A stretch of 64,000 nucleotides of DNA from Kingdonia uniflora (lineage: Eukaryota; Streptophyta; Magnoliopsida; Ranunculales; Circaeasteraceae): NCBI GenBank assembly GCA_014058105.1, contig JACGCM010000669.1, positions 3,100,001-3,164,000 of the forward strand. Reading direction: 5' to 3'. Position numbers and translations under genes: made by a program. Below are positions 19,441 to 29,578 of the stretch, piece by piece. Numbering within the stretch: the first letter of the stretch is position 1; the number at the start of each line of letters is the position of its first letter. The notes beneath the pieces are model-generated. The model worked only from the letters and a program-made list of their open reading frames with translations. It did no database searches and was not told the DNA's origin.

Positions 19441-20700
19441 AAGAAGTCATTAGCAATGAAATGGATCCTCTTACTTCAAATGAAACTCGGGAACTTACCT
19501 CCTCGTAGTCGTTATATAGGGTGTAAATGAATTTTAAATAAAAACCTAAAACCAGATGGTACTTACTATAGATAAATACAAGACAAGATTAGTAGCAAAG
19601 GAATTTGTGCAAAAGGAAAGCATTGATTTCTTCGACACATATTCCACAGTTACTTGAATGACAACCCTTAAAGTATTACTGACTGTTGTTGTCGTGTACA
19701 ACTTGATTATTCACCAAATTGATGTAAAAACTGTGTATTTAAACGTAGAGCTTGAGGAAGAAATGTACATGGATCAGGCTAAAGGTTTTGTGGTTTTGTG
19801 GTTTCGTGATACCTGGTAAGGAACACATACTCTGCAAGTTGAATAGATTCTTATACGATCAAAAGCAAGTTCTCAAATAGTGGCACGACGAGATCGACCA
19901 ATAACTTCTATCAAATGGCTTTAAGATTAACATTTTGATAATTATAATGTATTTGATGACAGTTGCATAATGATATGCTTGAATGTAGATGATCTTATTT
20001 TTGGTTCCACTCTTGAATTGATTTTAGATACCAAAAACATGCTTAATATAATTTTAATATGATGCATCGACCAAGGCGTGGTTAGTGTAATTTAAGGCAT
20101 GAAGATCACAAGCATAGACATTGGTATTACTCTTAATCAATCTTACTATATTGAGGAGATCTTGAAGAAATACAAATATTTTGAACGTAAACCAGCTTGT
20201 ACTCCTTGTGACCCACATGTCAAATTGTTAAAGAATGTGGGGGATGCAGTTAGACAAGGAATACGCAAGTATTGTTGATAGCCTTAGATATGCAATGGAC
20301 AGCACTAAAACTGATACAAGTTATGATATGGGGGTTCTTTGTAGATTTATGAGTAGATCAAGTTTGGAGTACTCTGAGTGTTGTTGAATGTATTATGCGG
20401 TATCTAAAAAGGACCATGAACTTGGGTCTACGTTATCAGAAGTTTCCAGCAGTCCTTAAGAGATTTAGCGGTGCATATGGGAACATATTTTTAGATGACT
20501 CTAAAGTCACCAACATATATGATTTTAGTATAACTGGCAGGGCCGGTTTCTTGAAAATTCAAGAATCAGGCGATTCTAGCTCAGTTAACTAAGGAGTCTG
20601 AGTTAGTAACACTATCTATCGTGAGTGAGGAAGCAAAGTTAGTTGAAAGGATTGTCTCAAGACAAAGTTTGGAACACATCAATAGTGATAGGATTTAAGC
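19440..20700 (+). pseudogene. Ty1-copia reverse transcriptase / RNase H remnant
   Basis: Plus-strand blocks in copia order: IDFFDTYSTVT and MTTLKVLLTVVVVYNL, IHQIDVKTVYLNVELEEEMY (RT start, 19625-19780), WHDEID, a decayed active-site region, SLRYAMDSTKTDTSYDMGVL with CRFMSRSSLEY (about 20270-20370), then MRYLKRTMNLGLRYQKFP (20395) and SEEAKLVERIVSRQSLE (about 20620). The last two are the RNase H connection and RNase H of plant copia elements. There are many stops and frameshifts. The integrase is not seen upstream. Confidence 0.82.
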
Positions 20701-21765
20701 ACTCAATAGAATCACGTGTGGTGGGAACCCATTCTAAATGACTGGAAATCCCATGAAATAGGTTCAATGGGGAAAACAAACATCCAGTAATATAGAATCT
20801 TGCACCTAAGAACTTTATAACTTCTTCTATTTATGAATGTAAACTTTATTGATAAAAACGACGCAACGCCCAACACAACACAAACAAGAACAAAGAAAAA
20901 GCATTAACATGAGGCAAAAAAAAAGGCAAAACTAACTCTACACCAAGATCCTCAAGTGGGTCTAAGGACTTTATAACTCTAAAGTTCATCCCGATGAATA
21001 TAATTATGTGAATAATATCTTCAAGCGATAGTAAAGTTGAATTTTTAAACTTCTAATGAGACTAACTTATTCTTTGAGTGGAGTGCCTAACAACAAAAAC
21101 ACTCTTGATAGACTCACCAAGATGATTGTAAAAGTAGGGATTGCTCCCTATGATAATTGGGTTAATTCTCTAGAGCCTTCAGCTATATTGAGATAAAAAC
21201 ATATTGTTGTAACATGCTGGCTTTTAGAACTTACGCCTGGTAGGGTTGTATGGTTCTCCTTCACTATGTAAAACCAGATAATGAGTTCAAAACTGTGATC
21301 ACTCATTATTCTTATACTTTGGGAATTGCCTACTACGTAAAGGTTCAAAACCTTTACTTTAGCACAATTATATAACTCAAAATAGCTTATTTTCTTCTCG
21401 CCAATTATTTTTTTAAAGTTGGGGGTTGTTAGCTTCTTAATAGAAAACACAAGTTTTCAACAACCAAAAACACTTTTTAGAGGTTTGAGCCTATGACCTC
21501 TTATCCCTTAGTTTTTAAAAAGAATTATTTTTATTTTAACAAATTGTTTGTCTTATACAACTTTGGCATCTTGTAAGTCATGTGACCAAACAACCCAACT
21601 TTAGCCTAGAACTATAGTCGCACATTGGAGAAATCCAAGGGATGCTATAACCATATAAGCTATGGTTAATGTGTTATGGATACTTAGGGCAAAAGGGCAG
21701 TTTCATGGTATAGGGATGTAATACTTAGGAATTCATAAAGTTTACTACTTCAAGGGGTTCAAATA
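20700..21765. other. Downstream copia region, no gene
   Basis: AT-rich sequence after the copia remnant; GTGGTGGGAACCCATTC and AAATCCCATGAAATAGGTTC near 20715-20765 look like the 3' untranslated/LTR-proximal part of copia elements. No coding sequence or clear LTR end found. Confidence 0.3.
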
Positions 21766-21769
21766 GAAA

Positions 21770-22072
21770 GAGAAGTAGAAGTGGATTGCCTAGTTATTTG
21801 TTGTAATTCTCAAGCTTTGGTGCATACATTGAGTAACGAGAGAAAGAAATGGCCATGGAAAATCCACTAGGTGCTAGGTGCTTCATAATATTATAACTGA
21901 ACTACAAAATTTTGAAGGAGTTAAGGTAAGAGCTGTATATCAGGAGGAAAATTGCAGGCTTGATACCATGGCGAATGTGGGAATCAAGCTCGGGCAGAAC
22001 GTGGAATGCTTACCTCTCTTGACTGTGGTGTGGCGAACACATCCAACATTATTCTTATGCTTTGATCTCTGA
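21770..22072 (+). pseudogene. RNase H-like fragment (LINE-type)
   Basis: Reads VDCLVICCNSQALVHTLSNE, then LHNIITELQNFEGVKVRAVY, QEENCRLDTMANVGIKLGQN and a closing VECLPLL. The D..Q.L.. helix, the aromatic strand and the E.N...D.MA block are the usual pattern of the reverse-transcriptase-like RNase H domain (RVT_3) at the end of plant LINEs. It is split over two frames and lacks the N-terminal acidic strand, so it is a fragment. Confidence 0.55.
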
Positions 22073-22689
22073 CATTATTTATTTATTCAATGAAGTGTTT
22101 ATCTCTACAAACAAACAAAATAGACTCCTTTATCAATTGAATAAAGGATTAACATTTTCGTGCCATTATAGGGGGTCTAGATAAAAAAATCAACAGGGCA
22201 AAGGAGTTATCTCGATGCATCTGGCCCAATGAGTTGCAAGGGGGTAGGGAATACACTTACGAGACAAGGCCCTAACTCAACTGTGACTTAAACCAAGGCA
22301 CCATCTATACTGATCTCAACATTGTCAGGTGCACTTTGAATGCAACAACTTCCAATTCTAGCAAGATAAAGGCTCCAGGTAAGAGTGGAATCCACCAGGG
22401 AGCCAATAGGAAGCTCAAGGTTGAGGTTATTATCCAGATCGATCAAAGATTTATCTAGGACACTTTGTCAACAAATCAAAATGTAAGGAATGACAATCCC
22501 ATAGAAGATAACCATTTAAACCTTGGGAAAGAATATTTGTCTTAAGAGCCAAGCTCGGAAAGCTAGATATTAAATTCTCAATCGTTTTCATAAGCCAATA
22601 GAATACAACCTCGATACACACTCCATTCATTTCTCCGCTACTCAAACACACCGAGAGAAGAAAATAATTTGCTTGAACATTTTTTTGGG

Positions 22690-23110
22690 TGATAGCTTTG
22701 GAACCTTACCCAGTACCCAGCCGTTGTCACCAAAACAAGATTTCAACCTAATCTAGTTAAGTCTTTTAACAACTAATACGACCCAAGTAACATGAACATC
22801 TCTTTCTCCCTCCTAGTAGACCAATCAATAGAAATATCTCATGATTGACGATTTTCAAAAGCTAACATTGGCAATGTCAGACATTATTCATAGCGTTGTT
22901 CCCTCAACAAATTTTGACCAAAACTAAGAAAACACCTATAACAAATATAAAAGGACGCATAAAAAACCACTTGATACATATGGTGCCAAGTATAACAGGC
23001 ATGAGATGCAATTCACAACCCTCATCTTGGGATTGGCAAGTCCCACTCAGATAAAAAATACTTGCAAATGAGAAATAATGAAAATGTAAAAGCAAAAGAA
23101 ACACCGACCA
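22690..23110. repeat. Dispersed repeat R1, copy 1
   Basis: Shares with 25170-25480 the ordered strings TACCCAG, AACAAGATTTCAAC, AAATTTTGACCAAAACTA, CCACTTGATACAT, GGTGCCAA and GGCAAGTCC(C/T)ACTCAGATA. Same orientation. The LINE remnant at 23850-25210 lies between the copies. A partial third copy (TGATGCATATGGTGCCAAGT) starts at about 23112. No protein. Confidence 0.6.
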
Positions 23111-23149
23111 CTTGATGCATATGGTGCCAAGTATAACAGGAATGAGAGC

Positions 23150-23360
23150 TGTTGATGCACAGCAAAGTAGTTTTCCATATAAGGTGGGAAGTATTATTTA
23201 TGTGTGTTCCCTCACGAAAAATAAACATATCTCCCCGCCCTTCTCCAACTCTATATCGGACAGACAACCATTGCTTGCTTCTGTCCTCTCTGTTGCAATA
23301 ATTGTTAACATCATCATTGCTGCTGGTGACTCTTGAACAATCTCATAGAAGAGAACCATT
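23150..23360. repeat. Dispersed repeat R2, copy 1
   Basis: Shares with 28230-28440 the ordered strings GAAGTAGTTTTCC/CAAAGTAGTTTTCC, GTTCCCTC(A/G)CGAAAAATAAAC, CCTTCTCCAACTCTA, CGGACA(G)ACAA, TTGCTTCT and CTCTGTTGCAA. Same orientation, 5 kb apart. No protein. Confidence 0.6.
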
Positions 23361-23849
23361 AAAACCTCGAAAAGTCAAACATCAATTGTTCAATTGTGGG
23401 ACACAACAAGCCCATAAAGCGCACCCTCAACCCGCACTGGCTTCACTCTTCAGCTACTCAGCAAAGGAGAGGGAGGAAAAGGGTCGCTCAAACATTTGCC
23501 CTGGACTCTAGACTCTAGTCAACAGCTTCAAAATTGAATCCAGTACCCAGCAAAAAATAAAATTGAGAATGTAAAAAATAGTTTATTGCTCAATCGAGAA
23601 AAACTTTCCAAGGTGAAAAGATGCAACCCGAAGGCAAAGAGGAAAAGAAAAAGGAAAGCAATACAATGCACTAAACATCACACGGGATCCACGATAATTG
23701 AATCCTTCCACCAAATCACTAGGTCTTCAAATGTAATCCCCTTCATGCATATCGAGGAAGAGGACCAATACAAGATGGTTGCGTAGATGTCGAAGATGAT
23801 CTCTTCCACGGTCTTTACCATCTCATTAAAGTGTCTTTCGTTCCTCTCT

Positions 23850-25210
23850 TTTCACAACACCAGATCGATAATGAATTACTTCCATGATTTCTGTAAAATT
23901 TAGGTATTTTATACTCCTACAAGATGAACAATTCCGTGAGCTTGGGCTTTTGTTGCTTGCTTACTGACATAAAAACAACCCTTTTCATGACTTCGTATAC
24001 AACCTTGAATGGAGTCCCCGTTCCTTGTGCATAAACCCTTCCGAGGGTTTCGCAGAGATTATTTAGTTCCTATCACATACGGAGTTAGATCCCATAGAAC
24101 TTTTCCAATCTTTCTCCCAAAAGGCTTGCATCACCACGTCTTTAAAGAAGAAATAAAACCCCGATGAAATACTCAAGAAACTGCAAAAAGATGAAGGAAA
24201 TAATTCTACACCTCCATCGAGATCGGACAATGTAAGAGTAAATGATCAATGGTCTCATCCGCAACACCGCAAAGAAGGCACAATGGTTCCACATCGATAC
24301 CTCCTCGCCGAAGTTGATCTTTAGTCGTAGATCTCCCCCAAACCACCCCAAATAAAAAAATGCTACTTTAAACGGGATATGTTTCCTCCAAACCAATCGT
24401 CTTGGAAAATCCATCGGTCGATACCCACATCTCGTGCTTCTAACTTCAACCAAATGATCGCACATCGATCTCACCATGAACTTTCCACTATCGACTCACT
24501 TCCATTTCCTTTATCTGCACCCATCCGAATCGTAACCAATGTAACTTTTTGAATCTAAGTCCAAGATCCTCTAACTCCCTATCAAAAAAGTCACTCCAAA
24601 AATGGAAATTCTAACTTGGCGTTTCCCCCTCCAATTCGTAAAACTTCTTCACTCTCCCAAATTTTATATCACAAGCATTGTAGAGAAAAGGATACACTAA
24701 AGCTAATTGTCTCGAGTCACACCATACATGGTGCCAAAAACTAATCTTCTCGTCATTCCCAATGGTGACTTCAATGCCTTCTTTAAACGAGTCTCACGTG
24801 TTGAATATTGACCTCCATAACCCCACCCCATATGTAATTTTAGGCTTATTCGGAAGCCAAACATACTCCTTAATCCCAAATTTAGCTTTAATCACCTCAG
24901 CCCATAACTCATCTCTATCATTACAATATTTCCACAACCACTTTCCAAGCAGCGCCGTATTCATCTCTGTAAAGCACTTCAAACCCAATCCGCCAGCTTC
25001 TTTACCCATACACATTAATCCCAATTAAGTAAATAAAGCTTAGAAGTTCCTTTCATGTCATCCCAAAGGAAATTCCTAACAATCCTCTCCAACTTTGAAG
25101 CCACAGACCTTGGAATATGAAATAAGGATAAGTAATAAACCGGCAAACTTAACAATGTGCTTTTAGCCAGGGTACCCAGCAATTATCATCAAACAAGATT
25201 TCAACATTAC
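23850..25210 (-). pseudogene. LINE ORF2 fragment, antisense
   Basis: Minus-strand remnants in order: [32 protein letters not shown] (25150-25060), EAGGLGLKCFTEMNTALLGK with WLWKYCNDRDELWAEVIKAK (24990-24890), KITYGVGLWRSIFNTW (24840), then ISFWHHVWCD and a decayed zinc-binding tail to about 23860. This is the region after the RT core plus the zinc-binding (zf-RVT) part of an L1-type plant LINE. The 24.8-25.0-kb part is open for 76 codons. No RT core is present, so the copy is 5'-truncated on arrival or decayed. Confidence 0.82.
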
Positions 25211-25489
25211 TTTATTAAGTTTTTCATCAATTAACATTGATGATGTTTGACGTAACTACCCAGCATTGTACGCTAAGTAAATTTTGACCAAAACTATATA
25301 ATAATAAAAATGAAATATAGGACACCTAAATGCAATGCCACTTGATACATGAGGTGCCAAATACAACAGCTATGAGATACGATTTCCCACCCTCTTCTTG
25401 AGACTTTGCAAGTCCTACTCAGATACAAACTATTTATATATGAAAATAAGAAAATATAAAACCATAAGAAACATTAGACTCTATGAGTA

Positions 25490-26185
25490 GATTATGGCTT
25501 TTCTGTATTTGCCAAGCAATCACTTAACGATTCCTCGTTGCATAAGGGTAATGTAGATGAGAAATTCTGTCGTCAGTTAGAATTTCCCCACAACGTAACA
25601 AAACCCATAACTCACGGCCTAAAACAGTAGGTGGGAAGCAAGAAAGGACCTATACTAAGATGGAAAAATGCTATGTTGGTGCCAAAGCTGTTCTGAAATG
25701 ATCGTCCACCTCAAAGTCACTCTATACTACAGAATGCCACCACACTATAAAGTACCTCCGTCTATATAATAATAGAATGGGATCGGAAAATGCTTCAGTC
25801 AGACTACCATTTAACCGCCACACTACATTTCAACCCCAAGTTGTTTCAAAGTAATCTTCCTACTAGTATCAGTCGGTCAGACAAGAAAACATGTCTAAAG
25901 CAATTGCCAGGCGTGATTCAACTCAAATTACCCTTTGCGGGCCAATGAACAAATTGGAAATACTAAGGCCGGATATGGCACGAGTAGTGTAGAACTTGAG
26001 AATTGAGAAAAACGAGAAAGAAAAGATTGGGAGCTCAGTTCTCAAGATAGAGTTATTGGTAGTTCATGTTGGCAGTGCCTGATACCATCTGCGCCATCTG
26101 CAGACAGATGGTGTCTTCCAATTGGCGCACTTCACTCGACCTGATAAACTGACAGCGCTTTCAACGAATGCACAGAAGATAATCT
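25490..26185. other. Non-coding stretch
   Basis: No gene seen. A short string near 26085-26130 (CATCTGCAGACAGATGGTG) recurs in altered form near 27940 (CATCTACAGACAGATGG), on either side of the long hairpin. Confidence 0.35.
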
Positions 26186-26189
26186 AAGG

Positions 26190-26417
26190 GTTGAAAAGAG
26201 GCTCGGAGCAAAAGTGCGAGGCTACTTCATACTCATGAGGAAAGAGGAAGACAGAATTAAAGCTGATCGTGAGAATCAACGAACGATGAGCCGTGCATTG
26301 GAGTGTGCAGTGAAAGAATCCATAAAAACCGAAAAGGAGCGGATAGAGGAGGCAACGAAAAAATTGGAAGAAGGATCAGTCCTCAGGGTTAGGATCACTA
26401 AAAAGAGGAAGGGATGA
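26190..26417 (+). CDS. Charged helical fragment, unknown
   Basis: A short open stretch reading EDNLRVEKRLGAKVRGYFIL then MRKEEDRIKADRENQRT.., CAVKESIKTEKERIEEATKK and a basic end RITKKRKG. It is almost wholly charged and would be a coiled coil. No family recognised; it may be a piece of a transposon gag-type protein. No splice partner found. Confidence 0.25.
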   Translation, partial: VEKRLGAKVRGYFILMRKEEDRIKADRENQRTMSRALECAVKESIKTEKERIEEATKKLEEGSVLRVRITKKRKG

Positions 26418-26829
26418 TGACAGCATAACTGGGAAAAGGGATGAGGATGAGGACGAGGACGACAAAGGAAACGAGGGTGAGGCTGACAATGCGGACGAGA
26501 ACGGGGACTAGAGAGAGTTGCGTGCTCCTTCATGTTTATGTTTTTATCTTCATGTTGTTGTTGTGTTTACTGTGTTTTGGTTCAAACATTTTGGTTGTGA
26601 CATTTTAGTTGTAACTTACTTTGGGGAATATTTCATATTTGTTCTGCCAATTTTATAATTGTTAACTTTTTGGTTGTTATCTTCTAAGGTTGTGGGAATT
26701 CCATTATGTCAACTAAAAAAATGGTCCTACTTTTGGTGTTATCTTATTATATAATTGCTAAGGATTATGACAAACAATTAAATGGTATGATTGCCAGGGT
26801 TTATATGCTTTTATAATATGATTATAACA

Positions 26830-27906
26830 TATGTGAAACCGAAACTCTTGGAGAAAATTTGTTTTAGAATGTGATTCAATATGAAAATATGATGATTACA
26901 CAAAGAATGAATATGGGGGTTGGGTTTTGCTAGTTGGGGGTATATATCGTTTAGTGTGAGAAATTCTTAAGAATTACTGTCAAACGGAGAACATGCACCT
27001 CTAAGACTTTAACTCCCCAAAACTGAATATCTTTCTCTCTAACCAAAACATATTTCTAGCTCTTTCTCTCTCTGCAGTGGTGTCTCTAAAAATTCCCCAA
27101 TGTTTGTCCTCTGACGACGAAGAACACGACTGTTGTATACCGGAACATCAAAATTGTCAGAGTTGAAGAAAATGATAGCGACAATGAACCAAACCCTAAT
27201 TATGACAAAATAGTTGAAGAAGAAGACGACTATGACAAACCATTTACCAACAAGAAGTCTTCGTCTTCTGCTGATGATGATGATGCAGAGGAGGATGATG
27301 AAGATGACAAAAATGAAACTGAAGGTGGTGGTGTTGGTTGCCTTCAGAACCTCTACCTTCAGCCACTACACAACCACCAACATCACCTTCAGCAACCACA
27401 CCACCAGCACCTTCAGTTTCATCTTCGTCGTCTTCATCAACCTCATCCTCATAGTCATCATCATCATCAGAAGATGAAGACTTCTTATCGGTAAATGGTT
27501 CGTCATATTTGTTTTTTTTTTCTTTTTAAGTCGTTTTATCATCACTAGGGGTTTGGTTTATTGTCGTTATTATTTTCTTCAACTTTAACACGATTTTGAT
27601 GTTCTGGGGTCCAACAATTGTGTTCTTCGTCGTCGGAGAAGAAACATTGGGGAATTTTTGGAGACAACATTGCAGAAAGAGAGAGAACTAGAGATATGTT
27701 TTGGTGAGAGAGAGATATTCAGTTTTGGGGAGTTAAAGTTTTAGAGGTTTAAATAGAGGTGTATGTTCTCACGTTTGACATTAATTTATACTAATTCATC
27801 AGTCATCACATATATACCCCCATATTCATTTTTTGTGTTATAATCATATTCTCATATGGAATCACATTCTGAAACAAGTATTCTCCACGAGTTTCGGTTT
27901 CACATA
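26830..27906. mobile_element. Long foldback (inverted-repeat) element
   Basis: A 1077-bp near-palindrome. The left arm (26830 to about 27343) and right arm (about 27345-27906) are reverse complements over their whole length apart from small gaps. Outer ends are TATGTGAAACCGAAACTC and its complement. Shared blocks include AGAATGTGATTC, ACTCCCCAAAACTGAATATC, AAAATTCCCCAATGTTT and AACCATTTACC. Both arms carry one half of an acidic, low-complexity coding-like segment (Asp/Glu and Ser runs, then Gly/Val). No transposase is present. I could not see a target duplication. A transcript across it would fold into a >500-bp hairpin. It could be a foldback or Mutator-type element that captured a gene piece. 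Confidence 0.82.
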
Positions 27907-28229
27907 GATGAAACAAGTATTTCGTAGATAAAACCATCTACAGACAGATGGAACCCTCTGATTGGGGAACTCCACCGCATTTGAAGCGACAATTTACACA
28001 GCCTTGCACTGGGCAACCTCATCATTAAGTCTTCTGCACAGAGAAGCCCTTCAACCTCTTACTATAGGTTGCCAATAATCTTTTGGCATCTTGTGAGGTT
28101 GTTCTCTCTTCTGGATGAAAGCCAAAGTGTTAAATACAGGTTAAAACCCAAAAGATTGTAAAGCAAGCTACGCTAGGTCTGCAAAAATAACTTTGTTGGT
28201 GTATCACTATGGGGATAAAATTTGAATTC

Positions 28230-28440
28230 TATACTTTTATAGCTGTTAATACACAGTGAAGTAGTTTTCCAAATGTGATTGTGTTCCCTCGCGAAAAATA
28301 AACATTTATCACTCTCCTTCTCCAACTCTACCGAGCGGACAACAATTGCTTCTAATCTCTTCCTAATTCCCCACAGTTTCATGCAAGAGATCTCTGTTGC
28401 AAATACCGTTAACGTTATCATTTTGTTGGTACCTCTTGGG
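28230..28440. repeat. Dispersed repeat R2, copy 2
   Basis: Second copy of the block at 23150-23360 (shared strings listed there), ending just before the small membrane protein gene. It carries a short insertion (TCTCTTCCTAATTCCCCACAG) not present in copy 1. Confidence 0.55.
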
Positions 28441-28657
28441 CTATAAGGTCCTCAACTATTTTGGGTGTAGTAGTTACATAGTAAGCAAACAGCATTCCAA
28501 TTAATAATTTCGAGAATCTATTAACCATTGCCTACTGCAAATACAAACACTGAAATTAAACACATTGTGGTTTAACTATAACAACCAATAAAGTCATTGT
28601 TGTTAAAGAGGGAATTCACTCACCGCGCGAAAATTGCCTTTTCCCTCGAAACAGACC

Positions 28658-28876
28658 CTAACATTGGTCCTGAGTCGGTTGTGGTAGAGGTTGAGTGTCT
28701 AATTTGTTTTGGAGGAGTTGTTTGATGTAATCGGTGCGGGCTTTAGCTCGAGCTTGTTGAGGAGCGATGTTGACGAATGAAAGATAAGCGCCAATACCGA
28801 AGAGTGAAGACCCAGTGATGAAGCAACCGATTGTAATGGCGAAGCTGTATCTTGACGAAGAGAAAGGAGACGCCAT
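28658..28876 (-). CDS. Small conserved plant membrane protein
   Basis: A 72-residue protein on the minus strand, starting MASPFSSSRYSFAITIGCF and ending QPLPQPTQDQC. Residues about 10-33 form one hydrophobic span (FAITIGCFITGSSLFGIGAY); a conserved-looking IAPQQARAKARTDYIKQLL follows and would be an amphipathic basic helix. I recognise the pattern (short Ser-rich N-terminus, single span, APQQAR.KAR..) as a small plant-specific family of uncharacterised membrane proteins but cannot name it. I chose this ATG over one 40 codons upstream because the family pattern begins here and the upstream part is not conserved-looking. It is divergent from the RTL gene, with about 700 bases between the two starts, so the two may share a promoter region. 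Intronless. Confidence 0.65.
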   Translation of the reverse strand: MASPFSSSRYSFAITIGCFITGSSLFGIGAYLSFVNIAPQQARAKARTDYIKQLLQNKLDTQPLPQPTQDQC

Positions 28877-29578
28877 TGGGGTTTGTGGGTGAAGAAATTT
28901 TCTATTATAATAAACTTCCGCATTGAATTGGTGGGGTCCACACTCCACTGTAATAAACAGCTTTCTATTTTGGACTTTGACGTCATCCTCCTCCACTTTC
29001 CCATCTAATAAGTCAGCTTCGTTTCTCTTTAAACAACAGTGAAGAAGAAAGTATTCTCTCTCTCTCTCTCTCTCTCTCTAAGAAGAATTTCTTGATTAAG
29101 GGTAGATTAGTTTCAGTGTTTATGGGATTTTTGGGTCTTGGGTTTGCACTGAAATCATGCCCAAATTTGTGGGCTTGTAGTAAAATTACATTAGTATTTA
29201 GATTGAACCTTCTTGTGTTGTATCTACTTGTTACCATACATAAAGGAATAATCAGTAATATTAAGGTTTTAAGAGATCAATACAATACCCTTTCATGGTA
29301 TTGTATGACATTAGCTCATGCCCTTGTAGAACCCCTATGTTTAGCAGAATTGACAATATAAAATGCATTGTATGCATACTTGTTTAACGTGATCTACAGT
29401 AAGGGAAATATGTTTCGTGAGCTTAATCTATACATTTATGTGACATTTTTTGAATTGTGCCTATTTTGTGTGTGTGAATCAGGTTGGTGTTGTATAAGCC
29501 ACAGACCAAATTTTCACAGTCTGTACAAGAAGGAAAAGGAACTCGATCCCCTCCGAGACCGACGAAACCGAATATTCG
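28877..29578. promoter_or_regulatory. Shared 5' region of divergent genes
   Basis: The interval between two divergent starts. It contains a (CT)13 tract at 29053-29079, typical of plant 5' UTRs, on the plus-strand side. An acceptor-like TGAATCAG at about 29482 implies a 5' UTR intron for the RTL gene (about 29090-29482). No other motif is assigned. Confidence 0.4.

Noticed and set aside
24762..25028. Plus-strand 88-residue open frame
   Set aside because: Antisense shadow of the LINE segment EAGGLGLKCF..; no independent coding pattern.
27214..27477. Met/Lys/Arg-rich open frame
   Set aside because: Out-of-frame reading of the GAT/GAA low-complexity part of the hairpin; it crosses the centre of the palindrome.
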